Shown piece by piece: positions 18,901 to 28,200 of a DNA stretch of 64,000 bases; the first letter of the stretch is position 1, and the number at the start of each line of letters is the position of its first letter. The stretch lies in the NCBI RefSeq assembly GCF_003479425.1, contig NZ_QUHC01000004.1, positions 1 through 64,000 of the forward strand. Direction: 5' to 3'. The position numbers and the translations under genes were made by a program. This DNA is from Odoribacter sp. AF15-53 (lineage in GTDB: Bacteria > Bacteroidota > Bacteroidia > Bacteroidales > Marinifilaceae). The notes below the pieces were generated by a model that was not told the origin of the DNA, searched no databases, and was given only the letters and a program-made list of their open reading frames with translations.

Positions 18901-20348
18901 ATGATCGTTTACCCGTGAAGAATAACCGGGTCGTGTTGGATAATTTTAAAATATACGATGCCAAGGGACATGCTTCCGAGTGTTCCGGTTATTATGACCT
19001 GAACTCCAACTTGTATGACGTGAAGCTCAAGTTCGATAATTTCCGGGTGTTGAATACGAAAGCAAACCAAAACGATGTTTTTTACGGGCAATTGTATATC
19101 ACGGGGCAGACCCGGATGAACAATTTGTCGGGCAATCCGGCTTTGTCAGTGAACTTGAAACCGGAAGCTCACTCCGTGTTATATATACCCTTGACTTCGG
19201 CCTTGACAGAAGAGGATGGGAGTTTCCTGCGTTTTATAAATAACCGTCAGGCGGACGAGGAGCGACACCCGGATGAGGAGCGCACATCTCTAGTTTCCAA
19301 TTTCGATTTGAACGCTAATATCGAGGTGAACAATAACCTGGAAGTACAGATCATTTTTGACCCCACGATCGGAGATATACTGAAAACGGTGGGAAGCGGG
19401 AATCTGCGTTTCGGCCTGGGAAAAGATAACGAGTTGGATATGTTCGGGGAATACAAAATCGAGAAAGGAGATTACCTCTTCACGTTGAGTAACTTGATTA
19501 ACAAGAAATTCGTGCTGAATCCGGGAGGAAGCATCAAGTGGAACGGTTCCCCGTATGACGCAACGATTGATGTCAGTGCCATTTATAATTTGCGTACTTC
19601 TTTGAGTGATCTGTTGGTGGGAACCACGACCACGATTGACAAAACCACGAAAGTTCCCGTCGAGTGCGAGTTGAAGCTGGGTGAGAATTTGATGAATCCG
19701 AACGTGCAGTTCGGGATTAATTTCCCGTCACTCGATATGCAAATGCGAAGTTTGATGCAGAGTTTCTTTTCTAGCCAGGATGAGGTGAATAAACAAATGT
19801 TTTCGCTGTTGATATTGAATAAGTTTTATACCCCGGATTATATCGATAAGGATGCCGAGCAGGAAGAACGAAACGCGGGATACCAGGTGGGAGTCACGAC
19901 GGCGAGCGAGTTGCTTTCTAACCAGTTATCACGGTGGTTGTCGCAGATCAGTAACAATTTCGATATCGGGTTCTCATACCGTCCGGGCGATCAGGTTACG
20001 ACGAACGAGTTCGAGTTGGCCCTGTCAACCCAGATCTGGAATAACCGGGTAACTATTTCGGCTAACGGTAATATGATGGAGAAAGCGAAAACTAATTCCA
20101 ATACTTCTATTACAGGTGATTTTGATGTCGATGTGAAGTTGAATCGTCAAGGAACTCTGCGTCTGAAGGCCTATTCACATACCGATGAGAAGATTACCTA
20201 TAACGCAACCGAGACCGTGCAGGGGATCGGTGTTTCTTATCAGGAAGCCTTTGACACTTTCCGGGAGCTTTTCCGGAAATATATTTCCATTTTTAAACGA
20301 AAAAAAGAAACCGAGTCTTCCCCGCAAATCGTTGATAATAAGGAATGA
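15912..20348 (+). CDS. TamB-like translocation/assembly module protein (DUF490)
   Basis: A 1478-residue envelope protein of the AsmA/TamB group, thought to bridge inner and outer membranes and to move lipids or help outer-membrane protein assembly. A single N-terminal membrane segment is followed by a very long beta-repeat region. The C-terminal domain has the DUF490 pattern (GEYKIEKGDYLFTL, then KFVLNPGGSIKWNGSPYDA). The assigned start is GTG at 15912, which places the membrane segment at residue 1 with no positive residues before it. In-frame codons further up read IKKIISILSRC, the expected basic lead-in, but no ATG, GTG or TTG is present up to the stop at 15864-15866. Translation may begin at ATA 15879. 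rocD follows 84 bases downstream. Confidence 0.85.
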   Translation: MIGLVLLVFASYMALMTPFVQTRLVDYFTRILEERTGTTISIGRVEFRPIESLILNDVFVQDCRQDTLVFCERLVMHVDSVSFVKRRFTITEATFERAKFNLWIERRKDGGESLTNVEQLINSFSPVEVDSVPKSSSGWNVKLTQVNLRDCRFRYIESDYEPTDYGINWTDVDCRHLNVRVSGIDFSNKQYKARVNDLSFIEKSGFEVTNMGGQVVASDDNLLITGTLIKTPRSKAYLDTLEYNWVPEHDYWRNFTTKMQQRYVFSSSLVHFDDLAYFNGKLLGMHNTLFGSGVVFNTISNLEGRDLEIYLGDKSVMHGSFSSKGLPAFFETDFNIDFTDTKISPPELEAIYMPWLENHYVKIPEMLHKYDVFNFEGNFEGKIEDFVVKARSTTPGMEGNMILNYALDSVGDFRYNGWFGLGHVQFGFLTGQSFLGRGSFFGKFDGVMGDTVSRFNLASNIRRLNVYENEIRDIRLSVGTENDHLYLLSSVKNDSLQANFLLDYLMSDTLSVAKAEGYLNVRKWDSWAPSIFGEKESFELEFSGSLKHNEENRWVDLLVPGLKYENSRGIFTTDSLKFATTMLGEYSFTRLQSDLADVTLEGFFHTLELEDLWNSFVVSYLPDYKYAVDKTLPQGSRIMADVRLKDINSFLQVAYPRLRISRESSLSCEYSYTERQAKLLLEADTISYGDLKLRDSRVNLAGDGVNLRCVYSADEVKYLNFGRLYNVRNTMDVNTNNVSERLTWSNWEQESYCGSFAADLRLLKYGERHLTQVFIHPSTIVMADSVWHVARSMILKENNDIFVNNFEINRGQQYFRLKGRVSDNPRDVLSMEFNDFNLTEFNKILFDNKLKLFGQLNGAVRIQDLYNDNLIYANVNVDQWGINRDTLGTLNLNSNWDASNSALEVSMVNRMKERTPVGVFGYYKPSVDSLNMNLVLSRIDVDYLAGYFPDMLKGGKGTISGDMTMKGTMRKASIDGFLKMDSVSLTVAGLNTAFTVDDRLPVKNNRVVLDNFKIYDAKGHASECSGYYDLNSNLYDVKLKFDNFRVLNTKANQNDVFYGQLYITGQTRMNNLSGNPALSVNLKPEAHSVLYIPLTSALTEEDGSFLRFINNRQADEERHPDEERTSLVSNFDLNANIEVNNNLEVQIIFDPTIGDILKTVGSGNLRFGLGKDNELDMFGEYKIEKGDYLFTLSNLINKKFVLNPGGSIKWNGSPYDATIDVSAIYNLRTSLSDLLVGTTTTIDKTTKVPVECELKLGENLMNPNVQFGINFPSLDMQMRSLMQSFFSSQDEVNKQMFSLLILNKFYTPDYIDKDAEQEERNAGYQVGVTTASELLSNQLSRWLSQISNNFDIGFSYRPGDQVTTNEFELALSTQIWNNRVTISANGNMMEKAKTNSNTSITGDFDVDVKLNRQGTLRLKAYSHTDEKITYNATETVQGIGVSYQEAFDTFRELFRKYISIFKRKKETESSPQIVDNKE

Positions 20349-20432
20349 TTTTTATTTTTAACTTTTAACTTACAATTTTCAATTGTTTGTCATTGTTTTT
20401 TTGATTTTTTTTAGTGAAATTGTGCTCGTTAC

Positions 20433-21683
20433 ATGAAAACGTCGAACCTAACTAATTATAACATGAAAAAGATGACCGAACAAGACTACATGGATCGTGA
20501 GGCCAAGTACGGTGCTCACAATTATCATCCGCTTCCCGTGGTGTTGGAAAAAGGAGAGGGAATTTACGTGTGGGACGTGAATGGAAAACGTTATTTCGAT
20601 TTTCTATCGGCTTATTCAGCCGTGAACCAGGGGCATTGTCACCCGAAGATCGTGGAAGCCATGACCGAACAAGCCAAGAAATTGGCTTTGACCTCGCGGG
20701 CTTTTTACAATAACGTGTTGGGCGAGTGGGAAGAATACATCACGAAATATTTCGGATATGACAAGGTGCTTCCGATGAATAGTGGTGCCGAGGCTGACGA
20801 GACAGCCTTGAAATTATGTCGTCGTTGGGGATACGACGTGAAAGGTATACCTGCCGATCAGGCAAAAATTATCGTTTGCGATAATAATTTCCACGGGCGT
20901 ACGATCACGATCGTGACTCTTTCAAACGATCCTTCTTCTTATGCCGGATTCGGACCTTTCACGCCGGGATTCGTGCGGATTCCGTATGACGATATTCCCG
21001 CACTGGAAGAGGCTTTAAAAGACCCGAACGTGGCCGGGTTCCTTCTGGAACCGATACAGGGAGAGGCCGGGGTTTACGTCCCGCATGATGGTTATCTGAA
21101 AAAAGCTTATGACTTGTGTAAGGCGCATAACGTGCTTTTCATGGCCGATGAGGTGCAAACCGGTATCGCCCGCACGGGTAAAATGCTAGCCTGTGACCAC
21201 GAGGGAGTGCGTCCGGATGTGTTGATCTTGGGTAAAGCGATATCCGGAGGTTTAATGCCTGTATCCTGCGTGTTGGCGGATGACGAGATCATGTTGACGA
21301 TTAAACCGGGAGAACATGGTTCTACTTACGGCGGGAACCCGATTGCCGCCAAAGTGTCTATGGCTGCCTTACAGGTGATTAAAGACGAGAAGTTGGAAGA
21401 GAATGCCGAGAGATTAGGTAAGATCTTCCGTGAAAGGATGAAAGCTATCAAGTCTGATATGGTAGAACTCGTTCGCGGTAAAGGATTGTTGAATGCCGTG
21501 GTTATCGCTCCGAAGAACGGGAAAACAGCTTGGGATGTATGTTTGAAGTTGCGGGATAACGGCTTGTTGGCCAAACCGACTCACGAGCATATCATTCGTT
21601 TCGCACCGCCTTTGGTGATCAACGAGGAGCAATTGCTCGAAGCCATTGGCATTATCGAGAAAACGTTGAAAGAATTCGAATAG
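20433..21683 (+). CDS. rocD: Ornithine--oxo-acid (delta) aminotransferase
   Basis: RocD transfers the delta-amino group of ornithine to 2-oxoglutarate, giving glutamate semialdehyde, a step between arginine and proline or glutamate metabolism. It is a class III PLP-dependent aminotransferase. The PLP lysine is K268 in [10 protein letters not shown], the cofactor aspartate is in FMADEVQTG, and [10 protein letters not shown] is typical of ornithine aminotransferase. The 416-residue length fits. In-frame ATGs at 20433, 20463 and 20472 are all possible starts; relatives align from about the second or third. A strong terminator follows, so this is probably the end of its transcript. Confidence 0.93.
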   Translation: MKTSNLTNYNMKKMTEQDYMDREAKYGAHNYHPLPVVLEKGEGIYVWDVNGKRYFDFLSAYSAVNQGHCHPKIVEAMTEQAKKLALTSRAFYNNVLGEWEEYITKYFGYDKVLPMNSGAEADETALKLCRRWGYDVKGIPADQAKIIVCDNNFHGRTITIVTLSNDPSSYAGFGPFTPGFVRIPYDDIPALEEALKDPNVAGFLLEPIQGEAGVYVPHDGYLKKAYDLCKAHNVLFMADEVQTGIARTGKMLACDHEGVRPDVLILGKAISGGLMPVSCVLADDEIMLTIKPGEHGSTYGGNPIAAKVSMAALQVIKDEKLEENAERLGKIFRERMKAIKSDMVELVRGKGLLNAVVIAPKNGKTAWDVCLKLRDNGLLAKPTHEHIIRFAPPLVINEEQLLEAIGIIEKTLKEFE

Positions 21684-21705
21684 GATTTCTATTAGCGAAA
21701 AATAT

Positions 21706-21747
21706 AACAAGAGCCGATCTCGTGCCTGAGATCGGTTCTTGTTTATA
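21706..21747 (+). terminator. Terminator after rocD
   Basis: A 16-pair stem (21706-21721 with 21728-21743, one G-T pair), loop GTGCCT, then a T-rich tail. Confidence 0.88.
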
Positions 21748-22029
21748 ATTTTGTACAATCGTTTTAATACTGGTACGTGTATTTGAAAATGTAGATACTA
21801 TATATTTTCTTTACTCTAGTTTCTATCTTCTTTCTATCTAGTTTCTATTTAGCTTATATCATGATGGAAAAATCATGGGTTTTGCTTGGTCATTTTGAAA
21901 TAGAGATTGTATTTTTGCAGAATAGTACGTGTATCATTTATTTTTAGTATTTACTGATGCTTTATTTTATTATCGTATTTATATCTCGGGATTTTTATGT
22001 AAGTTTGTTATCATTTTAAAATTCTGTTT
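21748..22029. other. Upstream region of the ECF sigma gene
   Basis: This stretch has no gene. It has two direct copies of TCTAGTTTCTAT (21815-21826 and 21837-21848) and a promoter candidate at 21886-21917. The transcript leader would be about 105 bases. Confidence 0.45.
21886..21917 (+). promoter_or_regulatory. Candidate promoter of the first ECF sigma gene
   Basis: TATTTTTG (21910-21917) with TTG at 21886-21888, 21 bases upstream. This is a primary-sigma type promoter with a weak -33. Confidence 0.45.
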
Positions 22030-22584
22030 ATGTCGGTCGGATTCGAATGTTTGTTGCAGGGGGTGAATAATAAGGATATGAAAGCTTGGGAAGAGCTTTA
22101 TGCCGCTTATTATTCCGTGCTTTGTTCTTACGTGAACGGGATCATTCGAGATCGGGATACGGCACAGGATATCGTGCAGGATTTGTTAGTGGCGGTCTGG
22201 AAATCGACCAAGCAGTTTGGGGACATGAAAGAGTTGACTTCTTATCTTTACCGGGCGTGTTATAATAATGCGTTGATTTATATGCGGAATGTGCAAATAC
22301 GTAAGGAAATTGAACAGAAGATTGTGTTGGAAATGGAGGAGTTTTCGGATGAAATGTTTGCCGTGACGGTGAGAGATGAAATGTTACGACAGCTTTACTT
22401 GTACATGAAAGACTTGCCAGAGGGTGCCCGTGAGATTATGGAATTGAGTATTAAAGGGTTATCCGGGCCGGAGATTGCCGAAAAATTGGGGATAACTATA
22501 CACACGGTGAAAACTCAAAAGAATCGGAGTTACAAGTATTTGCGGGATAAATTGAAAGATTCGGTTTTGCTGTTTTTGCTTTGA
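22030..22584 (+). CDS. ECF RNA polymerase sigma factor
   Basis: A 184-residue sigma-70 family regulator of the extracytoplasmic type. Region 2 is visible as the YSVLCSYVNGIIRDRDTAQD and DIVQDLLVAVW segment, and region 4 as GLSGPEIAEKLGITIHTVKT followed by a basic helix. In Bacteroidota such factors are held by a FecR anti-sigma at the membrane and released when the partner TonB-dependent receptor binds its ligand. The likely partner FecR lies 1.5 kb downstream, with two unrelated genes in between, which is unusual. It probably drives the shared motif found before both FecR genes at 24057 and 33033. There is no evident terminator after the gene. Confidence 0.92.
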   Translation: MSVGFECLLQGVNNKDMKAWEELYAAYYSVLCSYVNGIIRDRDTAQDIVQDLLVAVWKSTKQFGDMKELTSYLYRACYNNALIYMRNVQIRKEIEQKIVLEMEEFSDEMFAVTVRDEMLRQLYLYMKDLPEGAREIMELSIKGLSGPEIAEKLGITIHTVKTQKNRSYKYLRDKLKDSVLLFLL

Positions 22585-22663
22585 TATGCCCCCTATTGAC
22601 TAAAGAGTTACTTCGTTTGTTAAAAAAAATGCTCATGAAATGGTCATATTCTTTGATTGTTAT

Positions 22664-22695
22664 TTGGTTTATAAAATAAACTAGTTTATATTTGT
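22664..22695 (+). promoter_or_regulatory. Strong Bacteroidetes promoter of the two-gene regulator module
   Basis: TTTG at 22664-22667, a 20-base spacer, then TATATTTG at 22688-22695. The spacer contains an operator-like palindrome (see next entry). Transcription would start near 22702. Confidence 0.75.
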
Positions 22696-22752
22696 GATGT
22701 AAAAGGAATGAAAATTCCTTTTTTATGAAAGATGTGGTTTATTTTATAAACT
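22668..22752. promoter_or_regulatory. Twin operator candidate for the downstream HTH regulator
   Basis: GTTTATAAAATAAAC at 22668-22682 lies inside the promoter spacer. Its exact reverse complement, GTTTATTTTATAAAC, lies at 22738-22752 in the leader. Each is a palindrome with a three-base centre, and the similarity continues on one side (ACT, two bases, TTTAT). A repressor bound here would cover the promoter. The winged-helix protein at 23389-23670 is the obvious candidate, but this is inference. Confidence 0.6.
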
Positions 22753-22777
22753 GATTTATGGATACAAAACTGATATT

Positions 22778-23392
22778 ATGGAAGAAAAGAAAATGACAGA
22801 GAAAGAAAGTTTAGAACTTGTATCTCGAATGATCCAGGCTACACGACAAAATCTGGTGAAAGGTAGCGGAAATTATTTCCTGGTTTATGGCTATACGGCT
22901 TTGGTCTTATCAATAGCGATTTATGCGTTGTTTTACGTGACGGGTAATACGTTGTGGTCAATAGGGTGGTTCTTGATGTTTTTGCCGATGAGCGTTATCG
23001 CTTTCAGGAAAAAGAAGAATAAGCCTTTGGTGGTTACGTACACGGACGGTATGGTAAAAAAGGTATGGCAAGTGATCGGTTCTCTTTTTTCTTTGACTAT
23101 TTTTGTCATGCTGGTATTAATGTTCATTGCAGGCAAATGCGATTTCGTGTTAATGCTTCCGTTATCTCTATTATATGCCGGTATAGGTACGGCGATAACG
23201 GGGCTTGTTATTAAGGAATCTTGTTTAGTTTATGGTTCTTTCGTGGGGTTTGTATTTGCCGTATATATGTTGATGTCATATACTTTAAATGGTGGCACTG
23301 AAATGATTTGGAATCTGTATTTCGGTTTGTCATTGACTGTTATGATGGTAGTACCGGGGCATGTTTTAAATAATAAAATCGAAAAGTTATGA
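22778..23392 (+). CDS. Integral membrane protein of a regulator-linked module
   Basis: A 204-residue protein with a charged N-terminal stretch of about 30 residues and six or so hydrophobic segments from residue 33 onward (for example VLSIAIYALFYV, LFSLTIFVMLVLMFIAG, LSLTVMMVVPGHVL). I recognise no functional residues. It overlaps the next gene, a winged-helix regulator, by four bases (ATGA), so the two are translationally coupled. Such membrane-protein/HTH pairs are common in Bacteroidota, but their role is not known to me. The position between an ECF sigma gene and its probable FecR suggests later insertion. Confidence 0.7.
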   Translation: MEEKKMTEKESLELVSRMIQATRQNLVKGSGNYFLVYGYTALVLSIAIYALFYVTGNTLWSIGWFLMFLPMSVIAFRKKKNKPLVVTYTDGMVKKVWQVIGSLFSLTIFVMLVLMFIAGKCDFVLMLPLSLLYAGIGTAITGLVIKESCLVYGSFVGFVFAVYMLMSYTLNGGTEMIWNLYFGLSLTVMMVVPGHVLNNKIEKL

Positions 23393-23670
23393 GAGAATTA
23401 GATCCGCTATTGCATTCACAATTACGTTTGGCGATAATGTCTTTACTCCTGTCGGTAGAGGAAGCGGATTTTGTGTATCTTAAAGAAAAGACCGAGGCAA
23501 CGGCCGGAAATTTGAGCGTGCAGTTGGAAAAACTTGATACAGCCGGGTATATACAGGTGACGAAAGAGTTTGTTGGAAAAAAGACTCGTACTTCATGCCG
23601 GATAACGGATACAGGAAAAAAGGCTTTGGAGGACTATATTGATGCGCTAAGGGAGTATATTAATTTATAG
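23389..23670 (+). CDS. Winged-helix transcriptional regulator (HTH_34/ArsR-MarR-like)
   Basis: A 93-residue protein that is almost wholly a winged helix: LDPLLHSQLRLAIMSLL at the start, the recognition helix about residues 40-52 (TAGNLSVQLEKLDTAGY), and a basic wing (GKKTRTSCRITDTGKKALE). This matches the winged-helix domain PF13601. It lies in a coupled pair with the membrane protein before it. The twin palindrome at 22668-22752 is its probable autoregulatory site. No metal-binding cysteine pair is visible, so metal sensing is not indicated. Confidence 0.85.
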   Translation: MRELDPLLHSQLRLAIMSLLLSVEEADFVYLKEKTEATAGNLSVQLEKLDTAGYIQVTKEFVGKKTRTSCRITDTGKKALEDYIDALREYINL

Positions 23671-23694
23671 GTAATATAGGTATTTTCTTACAGG

Positions 23695-23721
23695 GAGGAC
23701 TTTAATCGGTCCTCTTTTTTT
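23695..23721 (+). terminator. Terminator after the regulator module
   Basis: GAGGAC (23695-23700) pairs with GTCCTC (23709-23714) round an eight-base loop, followed by seven T. It separates the module from the FecR transcript. Confidence 0.8.
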
Positions 23722-23808
23722 ATTCTTATCCTAATTTTATTCTTGTTGATATTTAGTGTGATAGGAATGGATATTCTTTTTTTTTTATTAAAGTCGAAAA
23801 AAAACTTA

Positions 23809-23854
23809 TTTTTTTGTCATACTCTTAACACATTCATGTATTATATGATTAAAT
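23809..23854 (+). promoter_or_regulatory. Shared FecR promoter block, copy 1
   Basis: These 46 bases match 32945-32990, upstream of the second FecR gene, at 39 positions. TTTTTTTGTCATACT is identical in both, followed by ten variable bases and then TCATGTATTATAT, again identical. Two fixed blocks at fixed spacing are what a sigma factor recognises. The probable user is the ECF sigma encoded at 22030-22584. Confidence 0.6.
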
Positions 23855-23993
23855 GATCGTTTTTTGATAACGTCCATTGTTGTTGATTTTCACCCCTCTA
23901 TCTTTTATATCTCATTTAATATTAAGAACTTATTTTTTCACCTTCTAACATGAATGATATTTTTCATTGATATGAAAAAACGATCCTTTATTG
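23847..23993. repeat. Inverted pair of the 22-base ATTAAATGA-CGTTT motif (pair A)
   Basis: The arm at 23847-23868 and the inverse arm at 23972-23993 match at 18 of 22 positions. Related pairs occur at 43776-43948 and 58253-58410. It lies in the leader of the first FecR gene. Confidence 0.55.
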
Positions 23994-24056
23994 ATTGAAT
24001 TGGTAGAGGGTTAATGTGTTAATATATAGTGATATATCAGGTTAAAATTAGATAAA

Positions 24057-25202
24057 ATGAGACGGGATTTATATAAAGTAATGGAATTATTCAGGAAATC
24101 TTTTTCCGGCGTTCTGAATGCTGGTGAGCAGGAGGAGTTGGAGGAGATTTTGCGGGATGATTCGTTGCGTGGGGTCTATGAACAATTGTCGGATGAGGAG
24201 TTTATCGAGGATAAATTTAGGGAATTCGAGGGGTATGATTATAAGCCGGCTTTTGGAAAATTGAAACAGTACCGGAGACGATCAAGTGTTCGGCGGTGGA
24301 CGATGTGGAGTGCTTCCGCGGTGGCGGTTCTCGCTTTGTGCTGTTTCTTGTTTTTATCAGGAGAGGAAAAAATGGAGGGAAAGAATGTTCCTATCGCAGC
24401 CGAGCATGTTATTCCTGCCGGAAGCAAGTCTGCTGTACTTAAATTAGCGGATGGTAGGGTCGTGAAGATTGGTCAAGAGTCTATGAGTATCCGGGAAACG
24501 GGAGGAAGCGTGGTGACCTACGAGGGGGGATTACTTTCATATTCTTCGGATTCGATAGTTCCCAAGGAACTTTTTAATGAGTTGGAAGTGCCTGTCGGGG
24601 GAGAATGTTTCGTGCGTTTGGATGATGGTACGGAGGTTTGGTTAAACGCTGGGTCCAAGTTGAAGTATCCGGTGGCGTTTTCGGGTGAAGAGAGAAGAGT
24701 GATATTTTCTGGGGAGGCTTTTTTCGAGGTAAAGAAAGATTCTCATCCTTTTATCGTGAGCATGGAAACGGGGGAGGTTACCGTGTTGGGAACTTCTTTT
24801 GGTGTTAGTGCTTATCCCGGAGAAACGGATTACACGACGTTGGTTTCGGGAAAGGTTTGTTTCCAGTCAAAAGGGAATAAAAAGGTGATTCTATCTCCAG
24901 GAGAACAGGCCGTGCTTCACCCGTCGGGTAAACTGGAAAAGCGGGAGGTGGATGTTGAGGAGTACGTGGGGTGGAAAGACGGGGTGTTTGTCTTTAAAGA
25001 GAAAACCTTGTCTGAAATCATGAAAATATTGGAACGGTGGTACGGTGTGAACGTGATTTTTCAGGATGAAAGTTTGAAAGAACTGGAATACACGGGGAAT
25101 TTGGAGAGGTATGATTCGATCAACACGTTTTTGCAATTACTGGAGCGTTTAAAGGAAATACGGTATGAAATAAAAGAGAATACAATTGTTTTATTTAGAT
25201 AA
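24057..25202 (+). CDS. FecR-type anti-sigma factor (first locus)
   Basis: A 381-residue inner-membrane regulator that holds the ECF sigma factor and relays the signal from the outer-membrane receptor. Residues 1-75 are cytoplasmic (LYKVMELFRKSFSGVLN...), a single membrane segment lies about 83-102 (SASAVAVLALCCFLFLSG), and the periplasmic FecR domain includes GGECFVRLDDGTEVWLNAGS and GEAFFEVKKDSHPF. The C-terminal DUF4974 part ends EIRYEIKENTIVLF. It is followed by a conserved hairpin and then SusC. It is very similar along its length to the second FecR at 33033, which suggests duplication. The ATG at 24057 matches the start inferred for that paralogue. Confidence 0.93.
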   Translation: MRRDLYKVMELFRKSFSGVLNAGEQEELEEILRDDSLRGVYEQLSDEEFIEDKFREFEGYDYKPAFGKLKQYRRRSSVRRWTMWSASAVAVLALCCFLFLSGEEKMEGKNVPIAAEHVIPAGSKSAVLKLADGRVVKIGQESMSIRETGGSVVTYEGGLLSYSSDSIVPKELFNELEVPVGGECFVRLDDGTEVWLNAGSKLKYPVAFSGEERRVIFSGEAFFEVKKDSHPFIVSMETGEVTVLGTSFGVSAYPGETDYTTLVSGKVCFQSKGNKKVILSPGEQAVLHPSGKLEKREVDVEEYVGWKDGVFVFKEKTLSEIMKILERWYGVNVIFQDESLKELEYTGNLERYDSINTFLQLLERLKEIRYEIKENTIVLFR

Positions 25203-25210
25203 AAAGAGAA

Positions 25211-25247
25211 AGACAGACAACAAATTTCTCAGGTTCGGAGTCTGCCT
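25211..25247 (+). promoter_or_regulatory. Hairpin at the FecR/SusC junction (locus 1)
   Basis: AGACAGAC pairs with GTCTGCCT (one mismatch) round a loop containing TCTCAGGTTCG. The junction at 34183-34222 has the same loop words but a different, compensating stem. No T run follows, so it is more likely a processing or attenuation structure than a terminator. Confidence 0.55.
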
Positions 25248-25284
25248 CTTCTCGATTTATAATATTAATATAAACTACAATAAT

Positions 25285-28200
25285 ATGAAAAAAAAACGAT
25301 TAATTAGGTTTCCCGACCTATTAAAAAGGTACAAGAAAAATTTAATGATTATGAAGTGTTGTATCATTTTTATCTTTTTGTTCAGTTTGAATCTGTCGGC
25401 GAACGTCTATTCTCAGAAGAATCTGGTGTCGCTTGATTTGTCGGATGTGTCAGTTGAGCAGTTCGTGAAAGCGGTAAAACAACAGACGGAACAGCGTTTC
25501 ATGTATAATTCGAAACTGGTGAATAAGGCCGGAAAAGTTTCCGTGAAGGTGAAAGATATGGAGTTGGAAGAGGTTTTGAAAATGGTGCTAGAGAAGGTGA
25601 ATCTGGAATTCGAATTTTATAATAATGTTATCTTGATTCGAGCTAAAGAGGACGTGTCGGCAGCCCAACAGAAACGTTTGATTAAAGGTAGTGTGAAAGA
25701 TGATAAGGGGCTACCGCTACCCGGTGTTACCGTGTTGGTGAAAGGGACGATGACGGGAGTTGCCACTGATATTGACGGGAAGTTTGAATTGAAGTGTGAT
25801 TCGGATACGCCTGTCGTGTTGGTCTTTTCATTCGTGGGGATGAAGAATAAAGAGATCACGGTAGGGCAGCAACAACAAGAGGTAAATGTCGTGCTAGAAT
25901 CAGAAGCGGAGAATTTGGAAGAAGTGGTAGTTACCGGATATCAGAAAATTTCGAAGGAACGGGCTACCGGATCGTTTTCCGTGGTGACGGCAAAAGATTA
26001 CAAGGGGAAGATGGAGACGGATATTATGTCTCGGATCGAGGGGTTGGTGACTGGATTGGTAAATTATAACAAGCAGGTTAGCATCCGGGGAGTCTCTACC
26101 GTATATGGAGATCGTGATCCTTTGTACGTGGTAGATGGAGTGCCTTACGAGGGGAAGATAGAGGCGATTAACCCGGCGGATGTGGAAAATATCTCCGTGT
26201 TGAAGGATGCTACCGCAGCTTCAATCTACGGGGCCCGTGCGGCTAACGGGGTGATCGTGATCACAACCCGAGGCGGAAAAAGCGGTAAGACCAGAATATC
26301 GTATGATGGTAGCGTGAAATTTAAACCTCTTCCGGATTTGGATTACTTGAAATTAATGAATAGTTCTCAGTTGGTGGATTTGCAGGTGGAGGGATTCGCA
26401 TATTATCATACTCCTTATGACAATTTGAACAAAAGGTATTCGTTGAATGAGGTGCAAGAATTATTGTACATGGCGGAACAAGGGCAATTGGGTGAAACGG
26501 AATTACAACAAGAACTGGATGTTTATCGGAATTCGAATAATAAGAATCAAGTTAAAGACCAATTTCTGAGGACTGCTATTACGCATCAGCATAATTTGAC
26601 ACTTACGGGTGGAACCGAGAAAAATAATTACTTGGTTTCTTTGAATTATTACGGTAATAATCCTTATGAAAAAAATCGTAATGATGAGAGACTTGGTTTC
26701 ACATTGAAAGAGAATGTGAAGTTCTTTGATTGGCTGTCTGCAGATTTCGGCGTGATTGGCAGTTTCACGAAGGATAGCGGGAAGAATGGTTTTGATAATA
26801 TTTCTTCAAGTGGTTCCAGGAGTAACACGGAGTTGTCTTTATACACGGGTGGAACTTCTTACCAGATGTTGAGAAATGCGGATGGAAGTTCCCGTGAATG
26901 GAGAAAGAATAAATCGGATTACGAATTAAATCGTTTGGAAAGTCTCGGTTTGCAAAATGAAAGATATATCCCGTTGGAAGAAATAGATCGCCAGCATTAT
27001 AAGGATAAATCTTCTTATTATAGATTGCAGGCTGGGTTTAACGTGAAAATTATTGATGGTTTGACTGTTGATTTAAGATACCAGACCGAGAGTACACAAA
27101 TCAAGAATCGTCAGTTGTTTGACAAAGATTCGTATTACGTGCGGAATATGGTGAATGAGGCGGCGACAGTCAATACTCAAACCGGGGAAGTGACCGAAAA
27201 TATACCTTCCGGGGGACAATTATTCCAAATCGAGGAGGATATTTATTCTTACACGATGCGAGGACAGGTGAATTTTAACCGGGTTTTTGAAGAGAAACAT
27301 AGCGTGGTAGCTCTGGCGGGTGCGGAACGTAGGTTGATCCGGGATACAAAAACACAAGTTTATAAAATGGGGTATGATGATCATAGCCTTTCATATAAGC
27401 CGATTAATCCGTTAATATTAAGTCCAATCAGTAGAACGGAAAGTCTTTCCGGCTCCTATAATTGGGTAGATGAAAATTGGAATAACTTTAGTCAGGATGA
27501 GGATCGGTATGTTTCATTTTATGGTAATGCATCCTATACGTATAATAATCGTTATTCCGTTACCGGAAGTATTCGAATGGATCAATCCAATCTTTTTGGT
27601 ACGGATCCGAAATATCAATATCGTCCGTTGTGGTCTGTTGGAGCCAGTTGGTTTATGGCATCAGAGGAATTCATGAGTAATGTGAAATGGATAAATCGTT
27701 TGAATTTACGTTTGACTTATGGTATTAACGGTAATGTTTCTAAAGAATCCGGTCCTTACCTGACGGTGAAGGATTACGGTTATAACAGTTGGACGGGGGA
27801 CTTTAGTGCTTATATCGAGAATCCGCCTAATCCACAACTGCGTTGGGAGAAGACGGCGGTGACCAATTTAGGAGTGGATTTTTCATTTTTCAATTCACGT
27901 TTGAATGGTACGGTAGATTATTATATTCGTAAGAGTACGGATTTGTTAGGAAATCGAGAGACGGATCCGACTTTGGGGTGGAACAGTTTGTTGTTGAATT
28001 ATGGTAGTTTATCGAATCGGGGTATAGAGGTATCGTTAAGCAGTAAGAATATAATCAAACCGAATTTCGAGTGGGGTACAAACTTAAATTTCTCTTATAA
28101 TAAAAATAAAATAACACAGATGACAAGTAGTGGAACTACAGTGTTTTCTTATGTGAAAGGAGTGGTTCACACGGAAGGGCGACCGATGTATAGTTTGTTT

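Noticed and set aside
25186..25284. Upstream extension of the first SusC frame
   Set aside because: It covers the FecR stop and the junction hairpin, and the paralogue begins at the equivalent of 25285.
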